From contig JAFNMF010000001.1 of assembly GCA_026537415.1 (NCBI GenBank), positions 489,572 through 553,571 of the forward strand: 64,000 bases of DNA. The letters are read 5' to 3'. Positions 47,783 through 59,729 of this stretch are shown here, one piece after another. The DNA is from Acetobacteraceae bacterium B3987. Lineage in GTDB: Bacteria; Pseudomonadota; Alphaproteobacteria; Acetobacterales; Acetobacteraceae. Numbering within the stretch: the stretch's first letter is position 1; each line of letters opens with the position of its first letter. A program made the translations under genes and the position numbers. The notes beneath the pieces were generated by a model that searched no databases, had not been told where the DNA came from, and was given only the letters and a program-made list of their open reading frames with translations.

Positions 47783-50368
47783 ATGGAAATAGGGCTGGCT
47801 GCTGTTCTTCTGACCCTTGTTTTCCTCCTTTTTCTCATCAGCTTTATTCCGCCTCTGGCCAAAAAGATCAATCTGCCAGAAACGGTTATCATTGCCGTTT
47901 TAGGAATAGGGCTAGGGGCGGCATCATCCCTTGTTAATAATTCCATGGGACTGGACCTACTGGAAGGACCTGCGGGAGCCTTGCTGTCCTTTCCTATAAG
48001 CAGTGAAGGCTTCCTGCTTATTTTTCTGCCTCTTCTGGTTTTTCAGGGAGCAATGGGGATCAATGTCCGTAGTCTAACTCACGAAATTGCTACGGTTCTG
48101 CTGCTGGCCATTGTGGCTGTCATAGTCTCTACCGCAACGATTGGTTTTGCCTTATATCCCTTTGCACAACAGAGCCTTATTGCCTGCCTGTTGCTTGGTG
48201 CCATCGTTGCCACGACAGACCCTTCCGCTGTGGCCAGTATCTTCCGAGAAATTGGTGCGGCTGCCCGCCTTAGCCGTCTGGTTGAAGGGGAGGCCTTGCT
48301 GAATGATGCAGCAGCCATTGCCATCTTCACTATTCTCGTCTCAGCCATTACAGCACATCATCAGATCAGCTTTAGTGAAGCTTGTATCGACTTCCTGACA
48401 AATTTTGCCGGGGCCGTCATCATTGGTGTTGCCGTAGCACGATTGGCCTTGATCATGATTACCGCCATAAGCGGATTCCCTGCCGCCGAAATTACACTTT
48501 CTCTTGTACTGCCCTATGGGGTTTACATCCTTTGTGATGACATTCTAGGTTTTTCTGGTGTCGTTGCCACAGCCTCTGCCGGCCTGACTATTTCTGCATT
48601 TGGCCCATCTACGTTCCGTCCGCAAACGTGGCGTTTCCTTCGAGAACTGTGGGAACAGATCGAGTTCTGGGCCAGTACGCTTGTCTTCATGTTAGCCGCC
48701 ATGCTTGTTCCTCGCATGATGATCGGCATGACAAAATGGGATCTATTCCTGATCCTTATTGCCAGTTTGGCCGGATTGGCAGCCAGAGCGGCGGTCATTT
48801 TCGGTCTTCTGCCTCTCTTGATTATTACCAGACTATCCCCTCCTGTGCCTTTACGCTTTAAAACAACTATGGCGTGGGGGGGACTACGAGGGGCTATTAC
48901 GCTGGCACTGGCGTTAGCAGTAAATGAAAACCCCCATATTAATGATTCTATCACTCATTTTGTCGGGATCGTAGCGACAGGATTTGTGCTGACGACACTT
49001 CTTGTCAATGGCACGACCCTACGCTCTCTCGTTCTATTCCTGAAGCTGGATAGATTGTCTCCCGTGGATGAGGCCTTGCGGAATCAGATCATTGGTATCG
49101 GGCTGAGCCATGTGGCCCAACGTGTGGCACATGTGTCGGATGAACTCAGCTTTGGGGCTCGTACACGGGCGGGCGTCATCAGCCGACTTGAACAGCGCGC
49201 TGAAAAAGAAAAAGCCAGCAATAACTTTGAAACTGCCCTAACTGATAAAGACCGCGTCAATATGGCATTGCTGACCATTGCCAATCAGGAACGCTCTTTG
49301 TTGCTGGACCTTTTCCGTGTCCAAGGGATGTCCAGCCGTAGGGTGATTGAGACATTATTGCGGGCGACTGAGGCCATTGTTGATGCAACCCAGCTGGAAG
49401 GGCGGTACGGCTATGTCAAAACACGCCGTAAAAGCCTCCAGCCTTCATGGCGTCTTCGTTTGGCTCAGATGCTGCATAGGCGTTTCCACATAGATCGACC
49501 TCTAACCATTTGTATGATGGAGCGTTTTGAGACACTGATTATTTCCCATCTGGTCTCTACATCTTTAATCCGTTTTGTCCGGGAACGTATGGAGCCCACT
49601 CTGGGGCTCCGTATTACAGAGATCGTGTCTGAAGTACTGGGCAGACAGCGCAAACTTCTGGATGATGCGCTGGCAACGCTACGTCTTCATTATTCCGGTT
49701 ATTCCGAAGCACTAGAGGGCCGTCTTCTGCGTCAAATTGCGTTGCGTCTAGAGGATGAGGAATACGCTACGCTCGCAAAAGATAATCTCATCTCGCAGGA
49801 ACTTCACCGTGAACTTCATCAATCCATCGAGCGGCAGAGAAATCGGCTGGATACCCCGCTGCGTTTTAATCTCCGCAGTGGTATCGAACAGCGGCTAAGA
49901 TCGTTCCCGGCCTTTAATGGTGTACCGGATGCAGCCCTTCACGATTTAGCTGGACGGGTGTTCATCTGCTTCCTTTCACCGGGTGAAATCTTAATCCGTA
50001 AGGGCGAACGCATCCGTACCATTTATGCGCAGGTTGCTGGTCTTGTTGAATCATCTACCAGCTCAGAAACACAGGAAGTCATGTTAGGGGCAGGGGACCT
50101 CATCGGGGCTAATAGTCACATTCAGGGACAAAGAGCCCATAATACCGTTCGGTCTCTGCAATTTTCTCATATGCTTGCCATTCCGAGAGCCGATTTCGAT
50201 AGACTCCTCCAGCGTTTTCCTATTGTAAAGCGTCAAATTATGAAGCGGCATGATATGAGGCTAAAAGGCTCTCTTGGAGCCAGTGTAGCTGTTAGCAGAG
50301 ATGGAAACACCATTTCTCCCGCTCATGAGGCTGGATTTATTATTTCACCTATCGTGGAAAAACGCTGA
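47783..50368 (+). CDS. CPA1 cation:proton antiporter with C-terminal CRP-like domain
   Basis: 861 residues. About 12 membrane helices fill residues 1-420 with the CPA1 pattern TDPSAVASIFREIGAAARL and EGEALLNDAAAIA (about 150-175). A 300-residue charged cytosolic region follows. It ends in a cyclic-nucleotide/CRP-like beta-roll (about 715-830: ICFLSPGEILIRKGERI, then VMLGAGDLIGANSHI). This resembles plant SOS1-type Na+/H+ exchangers. The phosphate-binding cassette is not clearly conserved, so ligand binding is uncertain. Likely role is sodium or pH homeostasis. Confidence 0.82.
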   Translation: MEIGLAAVLLTLVFLLFLISFIPPLAKKINLPETVIIAVLGIGLGAASSLVNNSMGLDLLEGPAGALLSFPISSEGFLLIFLPLLVFQGAMGINVRSLTHEIATVLLLAIVAVIVSTATIGFALYPFAQQSLIACLLLGAIVATTDPSAVASIFREIGAAARLSRLVEGEALLNDAAAIAIFTILVSAITAHHQISFSEACIDFLTNFAGAVIIGVAVARLALIMITAISGFPAAEITLSLVLPYGVYILCDDILGFSGVVATASAGLTISAFGPSTFRPQTWRFLRELWEQIEFWASTLVFMLAAMLVPRMMIGMTKWDLFLILIASLAGLAARAAVIFGLLPLLIITRLSPPVPLRFKTTMAWGGLRGAITLALALAVNENPHINDSITHFVGIVATGFVLTTLLVNGTTLRSLVLFLKLDRLSPVDEALRNQIIGIGLSHVAQRVAHVSDELSFGARTRAGVISRLEQRAEKEKASNNFETALTDKDRVNMALLTIANQERSLLLDLFRVQGMSSRRVIETLLRATEAIVDATQLEGRYGYVKTRRKSLQPSWRLRLAQMLHRRFHIDRPLTICMMERFETLIISHLVSTSLIRFVRERMEPTLGLRITEIVSEVLGRQRKLLDDALATLRLHYSGYSEALEGRLLRQIALRLEDEEYATLAKDNLISQELHRELHQSIERQRNRLDTPLRFNLRSGIEQRLRSFPAFNGVPDAALHDLAGRVFICFLSPGEILIRKGERIRTIYAQVAGLVESSTSSETQEVMLGAGDLIGANSHIQGQRAHNTVRSLQFSHMLAIPRADFDRLLQRFPIVKRQIMKRHDMRLKGSLGASVAVSRDGNTISPAHEAGFIISPIVEKR

Positions 50369-50391
50369 TTTTCAAGATGAATAGGGGTGGG

Positions 50392-51777
50392 CTAGGACGA
50401 TGCCCTAGCAAATAAACGGCTACCGATCCGGCTGGACGCTATTAGTCCAACAGTGGAAAGTAGTGCTGCTCCTGAATGAAGAGACCAGAAAATAATATCG
50501 GGAATCTGATGTAACATCCCAGCCAACTTACCAACCATCAGATTCCCCAAGAAAATATGAAGCGTAAAGCAAGAAACCAGCGTGGTATTATGCCGTTCTG
50601 GCGCATAGCGGGAGAAAAGTGCCATTCCAATAGGGAAAGTCATCCCACAGCCAATATCATTGATGGTATGAAAAGCTACACCCCACCATAGGCTTATCTG
50701 ATGGGGAAGTGGTTGCACATATTCTCCTGCAATAAGGAAGAGGGGACCCATTATTGCAATGGCACTACCAATGATGATTTTGGTCATATCATGGACTGTA
50801 CCATATCGGTGATCATACCAACGCCAGAACCATAGTACCAGAAATCCTGTAATCATGCTTATTACGCTATCTAGTGATACCAGCGTACTGACAGGGCATG
50901 TAATACCGAGTACCGTTAACTTGTAATGCTCCTCACCCCAAAGAAGATAACCATCCATGATTTCCTGATTGGACAGAACACCGAGCGCAAATAGCCCAAC
51001 AAGCCATAATAGAAAGAGGATGCGTTGTTTTTCTACTCTGGAACACCCCTTTTCCTGGACTGTCTTCGTTGCAGTTGGAAAGGCTGCTTCTGCTGGAAGA
51101 GAGGCTCGTCCCATAAGATATCCAGCCAGCCCCATTATCATGCCGCAAGCTGTTGCTATAAAAGCCCAACGCCAGGCGATTGTTCCTAGAAAAGCGCAGA
51201 GTAGAGGAGAGATGATAGCCATGATCTGTATGCTCTGGCTGTAAAGCTGGTAAGCATCGGAACGGCGGCGATCTTCGAGGTCGTATAATGCTCCGACCTG
51301 CGCCTTCAGGCTGCCTGAAAAGCCGACCCCAGCCAAAAAGATCCACAACGCTAGAACAAAACAGGTTTCCGCTGCCATGAGGCTGAAACTGATTGTCAGG
51401 AGACTGATACCTATGACGGCAGAACGTGTCCGGCCAAGACCACGATCCGTTATGAAACTTCCAATGAAGGGAACTGCAAAAATGACAGCCATAATAAGAC
51501 CTGAAAGGCTACCTGCCGTAGCATCCAATCCTGTGGGAGCGTAGAGACTGTGATTGATGGCCAGTAGGGAGGGTAGCCCAATAATTTTCTGAGCCCGTTC
51601 AGGGTGCTGCAGGATGTCCTTTAGATACAGCACCAATATGGAGAGCATTCCGTATTGAGCAAAGGAAAGCCAGCCTTCCGTCCAGAACAAAACCCACAAG
51701 CCTTTTGGATGGCCTAGTATGTCGGAAGAGGACTCATTGTTGCTGTTGGACAGGATGTCGGCCGGATCGTCAATCAT
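50392..51777 (-). CDS. POT/PTR-type MFS transporter
   Basis: 461 residues with about 12-14 membrane helices. The N-terminal EGWLSFAQYGMLSILVLYL corresponds to the ExxERFxYYGM motif of proton-coupled oligopeptide transporters, but with GW/L replacing ER. The helices 2-3 region DRGLGRTRSAVIGI and C-terminal HTINDIGCGMTFPIGMALFS follow the family plan. Loss of the motif's Arg suggests a changed substrate. It has its own promoter just after thiD. Confidence 0.72.
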   Translation of the reverse strand: MIDDPADILSNSNNESSSDILGHPKGLWVLFWTEGWLSFAQYGMLSILVLYLKDILQHPERAQKIIGLPSLLAINHSLYAPTGLDATAGSLSGLIMAVIFAVPFIGSFITDRGLGRTRSAVIGISLLTISFSLMAAETCFVLALWIFLAGVGFSGSLKAQVGALYDLEDRRRSDAYQLYSQSIQIMAIISPLLCAFLGTIAWRWAFIATACGMIMGLAGYLMGRASLPAEAAFPTATKTVQEKGCSRVEKQRILFLLWLVGLFALGVLSNQEIMDGYLLWGEEHYKLTVLGITCPVSTLVSLDSVISMITGFLVLWFWRWYDHRYGTVHDMTKIIIGSAIAIMGPLFLIAGEYVQPLPHQISLWWGVAFHTINDIGCGMTFPIGMALFSRYAPERHNTTLVSCFTLHIFLGNLMVGKLAGMLHQIPDIIFWSLHSGAALLSTVGLIASSRIGSRLFARASS

Positions 51778-51842
51778 GGAGGCTTTATAGCATTACAACC
51801 ATCTATATGGGAGTATTACCGGCTCACATGTAAGTCGTATAA

Positions 51843-51871
51843 TATATATTATGCCAACTTATAGATGCCAA
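51843..51871 (-). promoter_or_regulatory. Sigma-70 promoter for the POT-type transporter
   Basis: On the minus strand TTGGCA (51871-51866), a 17-base spacer, and TATATA (51848-51843). Transcription would start near 51836, leaving a leader of about 58 bases. The area contains an AT-rich palindrome-like tract. Confidence 0.6.
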
Positions 51872-51876
51872 ACTGT

Positions 51877-52692
51877 CTATCTCATCAGATGATTGAAATG
51901 ATTCAACGGGCCACGTTCTGCAACAAGCTGCAATCTGTCAGCTGTCCTCAAGGTCCGGGTCACATAGCTCTTCGCCAACTCAACAGCATCCTGCATCGCA
52001 CGATCTATCAAAAAAAATGCTAAAGCTGACGCTAGCGTACAGCCTGTCCCTCGACCATGCGATGTGACAATCCGCTCAGCTTCATACCAGCGTACAGTAC
52101 CATCCTCAGTTAACAATAAATCAGAACTCACATTTTCAACAGAAAGATGACCTCCCTTTAGCAAGACATTGGTTATTCCCAGCTTTTGTAAGGCCTGTGC
52201 CTGCCAAACCATTTCATCCCGTGTCCGGGCCACGACATTCTTTAACAACTGAGCCGCTTCGGATAGATTGGGCGTCACCAGACGAACATACGGGAAAATC
52301 TGCTCTTTCATCATGCAAGAGACAGAACCATCCGCGAGGTTTTGCAGCGTACTAGCCTGTAAAACGGGGTCTAGCACAATGGGAACTGACTGCTTCATTT
52401 GTGCCAAAAAAGCAGATACAGCCTGCACACTTTCCCCTGAAGGTAACAGCCCAATTTTGATTGCATCAATCGGCATTGCCTCTCGAACAGCTTCCAACTG
52501 AGCGGCAATCATCTCAGCTGATACCGGCAGTCGTTCTGATACCCGTTGGCTATTTTGAGCAATGACAGCTGTAACCGCAGTCAGCGCATATCCGCCAAGG
52601 GCAGAGATAGTTTTTACATCCACCATAATGCCCGCACTGCCTGTCGGGTCTGTCCCGGCTATGGCAAGAACAGTGGGACTACGCTCCGTCAT
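51877..52692 (-). CDS. thiD: Hydroxymethylpyrimidine/phosphomethylpyrimidine kinase
   Basis: 271 residues. Phosphorylates HMP-P to HMP-PP for coupling to thiazole phosphate. AGTDPTGSAGI at the start, VLDPVLQAS in the middle and GRGTGCTLASALA near the end are typical. ATG 52692 has a GGAG-GGGGG stretch upstream and matches family length; the frame is open to 52794. Last gene of the thi operon; thiF ends 17 bases upstream. The kinase has no thiE fusion. Confidence 0.94.
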   Translation of the reverse strand: MTERSPTVLAIAGTDPTGSAGIMVDVKTISALGGYALTAVTAVIAQNSQRVSERLPVSAEMIAAQLEAVREAMPIDAIKIGLLPSGESVQAVSAFLAQMKQSVPIVLDPVLQASTLQNLADGSVSCMMKEQIFPYVRLVTPNLSEAAQLLKNVVARTRDEMVWQAQALQKLGITNVLLKGGHLSVENVSSDLLLTEDGTVRWYEAERIVTSHGRGTGCTLASALAFFLIDRAMQDAVELAKSYVTRTLRTADRLQLVAERGPLNHFNHLMR

Positions 52693-52708
52693 GTATCTGC
52701 CCCCTCTC

Positions 52709-53710
52709 CTACTGGTGTCTGACAGCCAAAAGAGCCAAGCGATTATATCCTTGTTGATGCAATAGAGCTGCGGCCCGGGCGGCCCGAAGGCCACTCTGAC
52801 AGAAAAGAACTACCCTCTTAGTTTTGGGCACATCCACTTTCTTTAGTCTGGTCAGGTGATCCAATGGCAGGGAATGAAGGTTCCTGTGTGAGATAGACGG
52901 CTGTTCTCCGGGAGAACGAACATCTATGACGACATCATCATCCCGTAACTGCCTAAACGACAGAAAAGGCCAAGCCTGATTAGGTTCTCTAACATTGCAA
53001 AAAGAAAACGAACTCATCCGCAGTGCTTTCGCATCCCAGCGATACAACTGTCCGGCTGGAGATGGTACTGCCCCTAGAATATGTGACAAACATAACTGGG
53101 CCTGCAGCATCCCTATCAATCCGACAACAGGCCCCAAGACACCTGCTGTCCGACAATCCTGCACATTCTGGCTCATATCGGGGAAAACAGCCCGATAACT
53201 CGGTACTCCGGCACAGAAAATCCCAGCATATCCCATCCAATGCATGGCGGATGCACTAACGAGAGGACAGTTCATATGCTGGCAAAGGTCACTCAGCATA
53301 TAAGTGGTGGCAAAATTATCAGCCGCATCCAGTACAGCCAGATAGTCCCTCTCCCTGCCTACCTTGCATAATTCTTCCATAACTGACGCTGCCGTGTCAG
53401 CTTGCGCGCCAATCGGATGGGCCGTAAGAGAAACATTAGGATTCAGGTCGTTCAAACGGGACACCGCCACGACGGCTTTATTGTGGCCTATATCCTTCAT
53501 GCCATAGAGTGGCTGTCTATGAAGATTGGCTTCTTCAACCACATCATCATCCATAATATGGATATGCCCAACACCGGCTCCAACCAGCATAGGGAGGAGC
53601 GTCGAACCAAGCCCCCCTGCCCCAACTACCAGAAGCCGCGCCCGCCCTAGTCTAATCTGCCCCGTCTCACCAATTTCCGGCAGGACCATCTGACTACCAT
53701 AACGGGTCAT
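52709..53710 (-). CDS. thiF: ThiF/MoeB-type adenylyltransferase fused to a rhodanese domain
   Basis: 333 residues. ThiF adenylates the C-terminus of ThiS as the first step of sulfur loading. GAGGLGS (about 30-36), ANLHRQPLY and LDAADNFATTY are the nucleotide and Mg sites; DCRTAGVLGPVVG carries the conserved Cys. The two CxxC zinc pairs of the family are missing (PSYRAVF instead of PCYRCLF, and only one Cys in the later pair). A rhodanese domain (about 245-333) with the active-site loop FCQSGLRA follows and could supply persulfide sulfur. Start ATG 53710 shares one base with the thiE stop. Confidence 0.88.
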   Translation of the reverse strand: MTRYGSQMVLPEIGETGQIRLGRARLLVVGAGGLGSTLLPMLVGAGVGHIHIMDDDVVEEANLHRQPLYGMKDIGHNKAVVAVSRLNDLNPNVSLTAHPIGAQADTAASVMEELCKVGRERDYLAVLDAADNFATTYMLSDLCQHMNCPLVSASAMHWMGYAGIFCAGVPSYRAVFPDMSQNVQDCRTAGVLGPVVGLIGMLQAQLCLSHILGAVPSPAGQLYRWDAKALRMSSFSFCNVREPNQAWPFLSFRQLRDDDVVIDVRSPGEQPSISHRNLHSLPLDHLTRLKKVDVPKTKRVVLFCQSGLRAARAAALLHQQGYNRLALLAVRHQ

Positions 53711-54324
53711 CACGAGCCCCCTTCTTGCAGACATTTGCGCCAATGATGAATCCGAGCCACTGGATCATCAGTGCGAAAAATGTCACTGACAGCTGCTATT
53801 GCTGCGGCCCCGGCTAAACGACACGCTGAGGCCCGTTCTGCCGTAATGCCGCCAATCGCCACAAGAGGAATGGGTTCAATCAAATTGGCCCATAGCTTCA
53901 CACGGTTTACTCCCTGTGGACGCCACGGCATTACTTTCAACGTTGTTTCCCAGATAGGCCCTAATGCAATATAGGCCGGCTGCACGGCACGAGCTTGTGT
54001 CAGTTCCGTATGATCGTGGGTACTGATCCCCAGCTTCACACCCGCCTGATGAATACGGGCAATATCCGCTGTTTCCATATCCTCTTGACCAAGGTGAATA
54101 TAAGGAACCCCTTCCTCTAGAGCGAGTTCCCAATGGTCATTCACTACCAATACCGCCCCAAAGGCAGTACAGCTTCGCAAGGAGGCACGGATCTCTGATC
54201 GTAGATATTCCTGATCTTCGCTTTTATTACGCAATTGAATAAAATGTACGCCAGCCTGCACAGCCAAAGCAACTTCAACAGCAGTACTAGCAATCGGGTA
54301 AAGTTCATCAGGGAGTAGGCTCAT
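53710..54324 (-). CDS. thiE: Thiamine phosphate synthase
   Basis: 204 residues, TIM barrel. Joins HMP-PP and thiazole phosphate. [33 protein letters not shown] and AIGGITAE are the usual active-site strands. ATG 54324 overlaps the thiG stop (ATGA). The barrel is slightly short but complete. Confidence 0.92.
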   Translation of the reverse strand: MSLLPDELYPIASTAVEVALAVQAGVHFIQLRNKSEDQEYLRSEIRASLRSCTAFGAVLVVNDHWELALEEGVPYIHLGQEDMETADIARIHQAGVKLGISTHDHTELTQARAVQPAYIALGPIWETTLKVMPWRPQGVNRVKLWANLIEPIPLVAIGGITAERASACRLAGAAAIAAVSDIFRTDDPVARIHHWRKCLQEGGS

Positions 54325-55109
54325 AATAGACAAGCCCGCCCAACCATGGGACTAGAAGGCATAGCCCCCTCATAAGGCTCAATAGGGCCAGCCAGGTAAG
54401 CGGACCGCCCTGCCTTTACAGCCTGCCCAAAGGCCTGTGCCATCAGAATAGGATTGCCGGCTCTGGCTACTGCAGAATTCAGAAGTATAGCATCGTACCC
54501 CAACTCCATCGCCTCAGCTGCCTGAGATGGACGACCAATGCCAGCATCAATGATGAGTGGAACAGATTCAAAGTGCCGCCGGTAGGCTTTCAAGGCGTTG
54601 CGGTCAGAAAGCCCCTGCCCGCTCCCTATGGGTGCGGCCCACGGCATGAGCACGTTACAACCCACCTGCATAAGACGTTCCCCGACACCTAGATCTGTCG
54701 TTGTGTATGGAAACACTTTGAAACCATCCTCATTCAGAATACGGGCAGCCTCAACCAAACCGAAAATATCCGGGTTCAGAGCCATATCATCGGCGATTAC
54801 TTCCAGTTTGATCCAGTCCGTTCCCATGATTTCACGGGCCATGTAAGCCGTCTTCACCGCTTCACGAACTGAATGGCAGCCGGCCGTATTGGGCAATACC
54901 CGTGCCCCACTTTGCTGGATAAGCAACCAAAAAGCCTGTCCTACCTTCTGGTCACTCTGCAAACCTAAACTTTCTCGCCGTAAAGAGACTGTCACAATCT
55001 CTGCTTGCGCTGCCTGAATGGCATTTTCGAGCATAGCTGGAGAAGGATAACGAGCCGTACCAAGGAGAAGACGTGAAGAAATATCACATCCATAGAGTTT
55101 TAAGGGCAT
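54321..55109 (-). CDS. thiG: Thiazole synthase
   Basis: 262 residues. Forms the thiazole ring from deoxyxylulose phosphate, dehydroglycine and ThiS thiocarboxylate. [12 protein letters not shown] near the start, the Schiff-base Lys in WIKLEVI (about 100), and NTAGCHS and [12 protein letters not shown] are typical. It lies four bases after thiS. Confidence 0.95.
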   Translation of the reverse strand: MPLKLYGCDISSRLLLGTARYPSPAMLENAIQAAQAEIVTVSLRRESLGLQSDQKVGQAFWLLIQQSGARVLPNTAGCHSVREAVKTAYMAREIMGTDWIKLEVIADDMALNPDIFGLVEAARILNEDGFKVFPYTTTDLGVGERLMQVGCNVLMPWAAPIGSGQGLSDRNALKAYRRHFESVPLIIDAGIGRPSQAAEAMELGYDAILLNSAVARAGNPILMAQAFGQAVKAGRSAYLAGPIEPYEGAMPSSPMVGRACLL

Positions 55110-55113
55110 GGCC

Positions 55114-55307
55114 TCACCCTCCTTGCATTGGGGCTAGAATTTCAATCTGATCCCCCGCTTTGAGTATGATCTGGTCCCGTTGCCCGGCGGGAATAAAATC
55201 CCCGTTGAGTGCTGTGGCAACAACCGCCTTTTCGAGTCCAAGTTCTTCTAGAAGGGTGCTGAAAGACGCCACCAAAGCATGAGCTTTCCCATTGACTTGA
55301 ATCATGC

Positions 55308-55311
<4 letters not shown>
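55114..55311 (-). CDS. thiS: Sulfur carrier protein ThiS
   Basis: 65 residues, ubiquitin-like. It ends in Gly-Gly (LAPMQGG), the site adenylated by ThiF and turned into the thiocarboxylate. VNGKAH near the start and [11 protein letters not shown] are family features. ATGA overlap with thiO. Confidence 0.95.
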
Positions 55312-58125
<2,814 letters not shown>

Positions 58126-58173
58126 TTATAAGGAGTTCAGACAGAGGACACCCACGCCCTCCATCTACATTTT

Positions 58174-58267
58174 CCCGTTCCTTCGCCGGCATGACCCGGA
58201 TCAGGTTCAAAGGGTTCGGCATCCGCCGTCTCAGCCCTGCCTAAAGACAGGACACCCCCCGGAACAT
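58174..58267 (-). promoter_or_regulatory. TPP riboswitch (THI element)
   Basis: On the minus strand: GTTCC pairs with GGAAC to close the element; GGGGGTG, a CCTG/CAGG stem, CTGAGA (58234-58229), then ACCCTTTGAACCTGATCCGG and CATGCCGGCGAAGG. These are the conserved TPP aptamer blocks. It lies about 100 bases before thiC. No terminator hairpin is clear between aptamer and start, so control is probably translational. Confidence 0.95.
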
Positions 58268-58348
58268 CCCTCTTGCGTATCGGACCTGCTCCACTTCGTC
58301 AAGCCAGAAAGCTATATCCCTCAAAGAGATGACAAGCATCGCCTCGTG

Positions 58349-59425
58349 CTAACCATTATAAAAACGGTCAAACCGATAACCAAGGGATGTCAACACTTCA
58401 TAACCAATCGTACCAACATGATCGGCCACCTTGGTTATATCCTGCTGCGGCCCGATGAGGGTCAGCCATTCCCCTTCCCTCGTAGCATCATCTGGCAAGT
58501 GTGTGACATCAACAGAAAGGCTGTCCATAGAAATCCGCCCAAGCACAGGCAGGCGTATATCACCCTTCCAAAGGGCACCATTCCGAGCAAAAGAACGGAA
58601 AATACCGTCAGCATAGCCAATACCGACAGTTGCTACACGCATGGGCTGTTCGGCACGATAAGTCAGACCATACCCGATACGTTCTCCTACCTTGAGAGTC
58701 CGTATCTGCAATATCTGCGCTTCAAGACCTATTGCTGGAAACAGCGACCTATCCCCTTCATGCGGGGGAAGGCCATAAAGTGCAATACCTGGCCTAACCA
58801 TCTCAAAATGATAGTCTGAACCGAGGAAAATACCCGACGATGCCGCCAATGACCGTGGTACGCCGGGAAAGGCAGCACTCATGGCCAGAAAACGCTGACA
58901 CTGCTCTTTATTGGCGGGATCATCAGGCTGATCTGCACAGGCCAAATGACTCATAACCAGGACAGGCTTTAATCCCCTCACCACCTCATCACGCAGATCA
59001 TCTTCCGAAATCCCGAAACGGGACATCCCCGTATCAAACTGTAAAGCTGCCGGATGTTCCGTTCCCACCTGCTGGCAGAAGGCACGCCACTGCCGGACCT
59101 GCTCCAGACTGTTTAGTACCGGCACCAAACTATGATCTACCATCGTTTCTGGTCGCCCTGGAGAAAAGCCATGCAGTACAAAAATCCTTTTCTCTGGCAG
59201 CAATCTACGGAGCTGACATCCTTCTTCCGGCTGCGCTACAAAGAATGTCTGAACTTTTTCAGAAAGACAGGATGCAATCTCCCTTACCCCCAAACCGTAA
59301 GCATCTGCCTTCACGACAGCAGCGCATTCTGCTCCCCCCACACGCTCTGCCAGCCGAGTATGATTTTTCCTGATGGCGGCAAGGTCTACCATCAAGCGGG
59401 CACTTGTCTGCTTGCAGGAATGCAT
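58349..59425 (-). CDS. alr: Alanine racemase
   Basis: 358 residues. PLP enzyme making D-alanine for peptidoglycan. VVKADAYGLG (about 36-45) holds the PLP Lys; QFDTGMSRFG, VRPGIALYGL and GRISMDSLSVDVT (catalytic Tyr area replaced by Leu-Ser context typical of some members) follow. The gene is alone, between the TPP element and the sphingolipid cluster. Confidence 0.93.
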   Translation of the reverse strand: MHSCKQTSARLMVDLAAIRKNHTRLAERVGGAECAAVVKADAYGLGVREIASCLSEKVQTFFVAQPEEGCQLRRLLPEKRIFVLHGFSPGRPETMVDHSLVPVLNSLEQVRQWRAFCQQVGTEHPAALQFDTGMSRFGISEDDLRDEVVRGLKPVLVMSHLACADQPDDPANKEQCQRFLAMSAAFPGVPRSLAASSGIFLGSDYHFEMVRPGIALYGLPPHEGDRSLFPAIGLEAQILQIRTLKVGERIGYGLTYRAEQPMRVATVGIGYADGIFRSFARNGALWKGDIRLPVLGRISMDSLSVDVTHLPDDATREGEWLTLIGPQQDITKVADHVGTIGYEVLTSLGYRFDRFYNG

Positions 59426-59729
59426 CTTCTCTCACCTCTCATCTTTATGCCGCCCTAAGATCAGGAAGGCCGATCTTACAGGAAATACCCTCCTTGGAAA
59501 TTATTATTTAATGATAAAATCACTTACCATTTTTTCCCAGTTTTCCGGCGTTTTCTCTATGTTTTTACGGCAACACACGAAACCATTTTCCCAATGTCTA
59601 CAATTTTGTCCGCGAAAATCATGACATATGCTTGAGGCAAAGGGGTATTCTGTATTAGAGACAGGGCACAGCAATGCTGCTTTGCCTATGCGAAGCGGCC
59701 TTTACCCTATGAACAGGGGTTAAGTTTTT
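59426..59729. other. AT-rich divergent control region between alr and the sphingolipid cluster
   Basis: No gene is seen. For alr there is a small hairpin AAGATC/GATCTT (59457-59477) in its leader. On the plus strand TTGAGG near 59632 and TATTAG near 59653 resemble promoter boxes with a short 15-base spacer. A weak hairpin with CCCT/AGGG arms followed by TTTTTTT (about 59702-59731) may attenuate the downstream cluster. Confidence 0.5.

Noticed and set aside
51838-51860. AT-rich palindrome-like tract between thiD and the transporter as an operator
   Set aside because: It is largely explained by the -10 region of the predicted promoter; alternating AT sequence is palindromic by chance.
53402-53650. 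Frames antisense to thiF and thiC, up to 271 residues (56515-57330)
   Set aside because: They mirror well-conserved genes and lack recognisable protein features.
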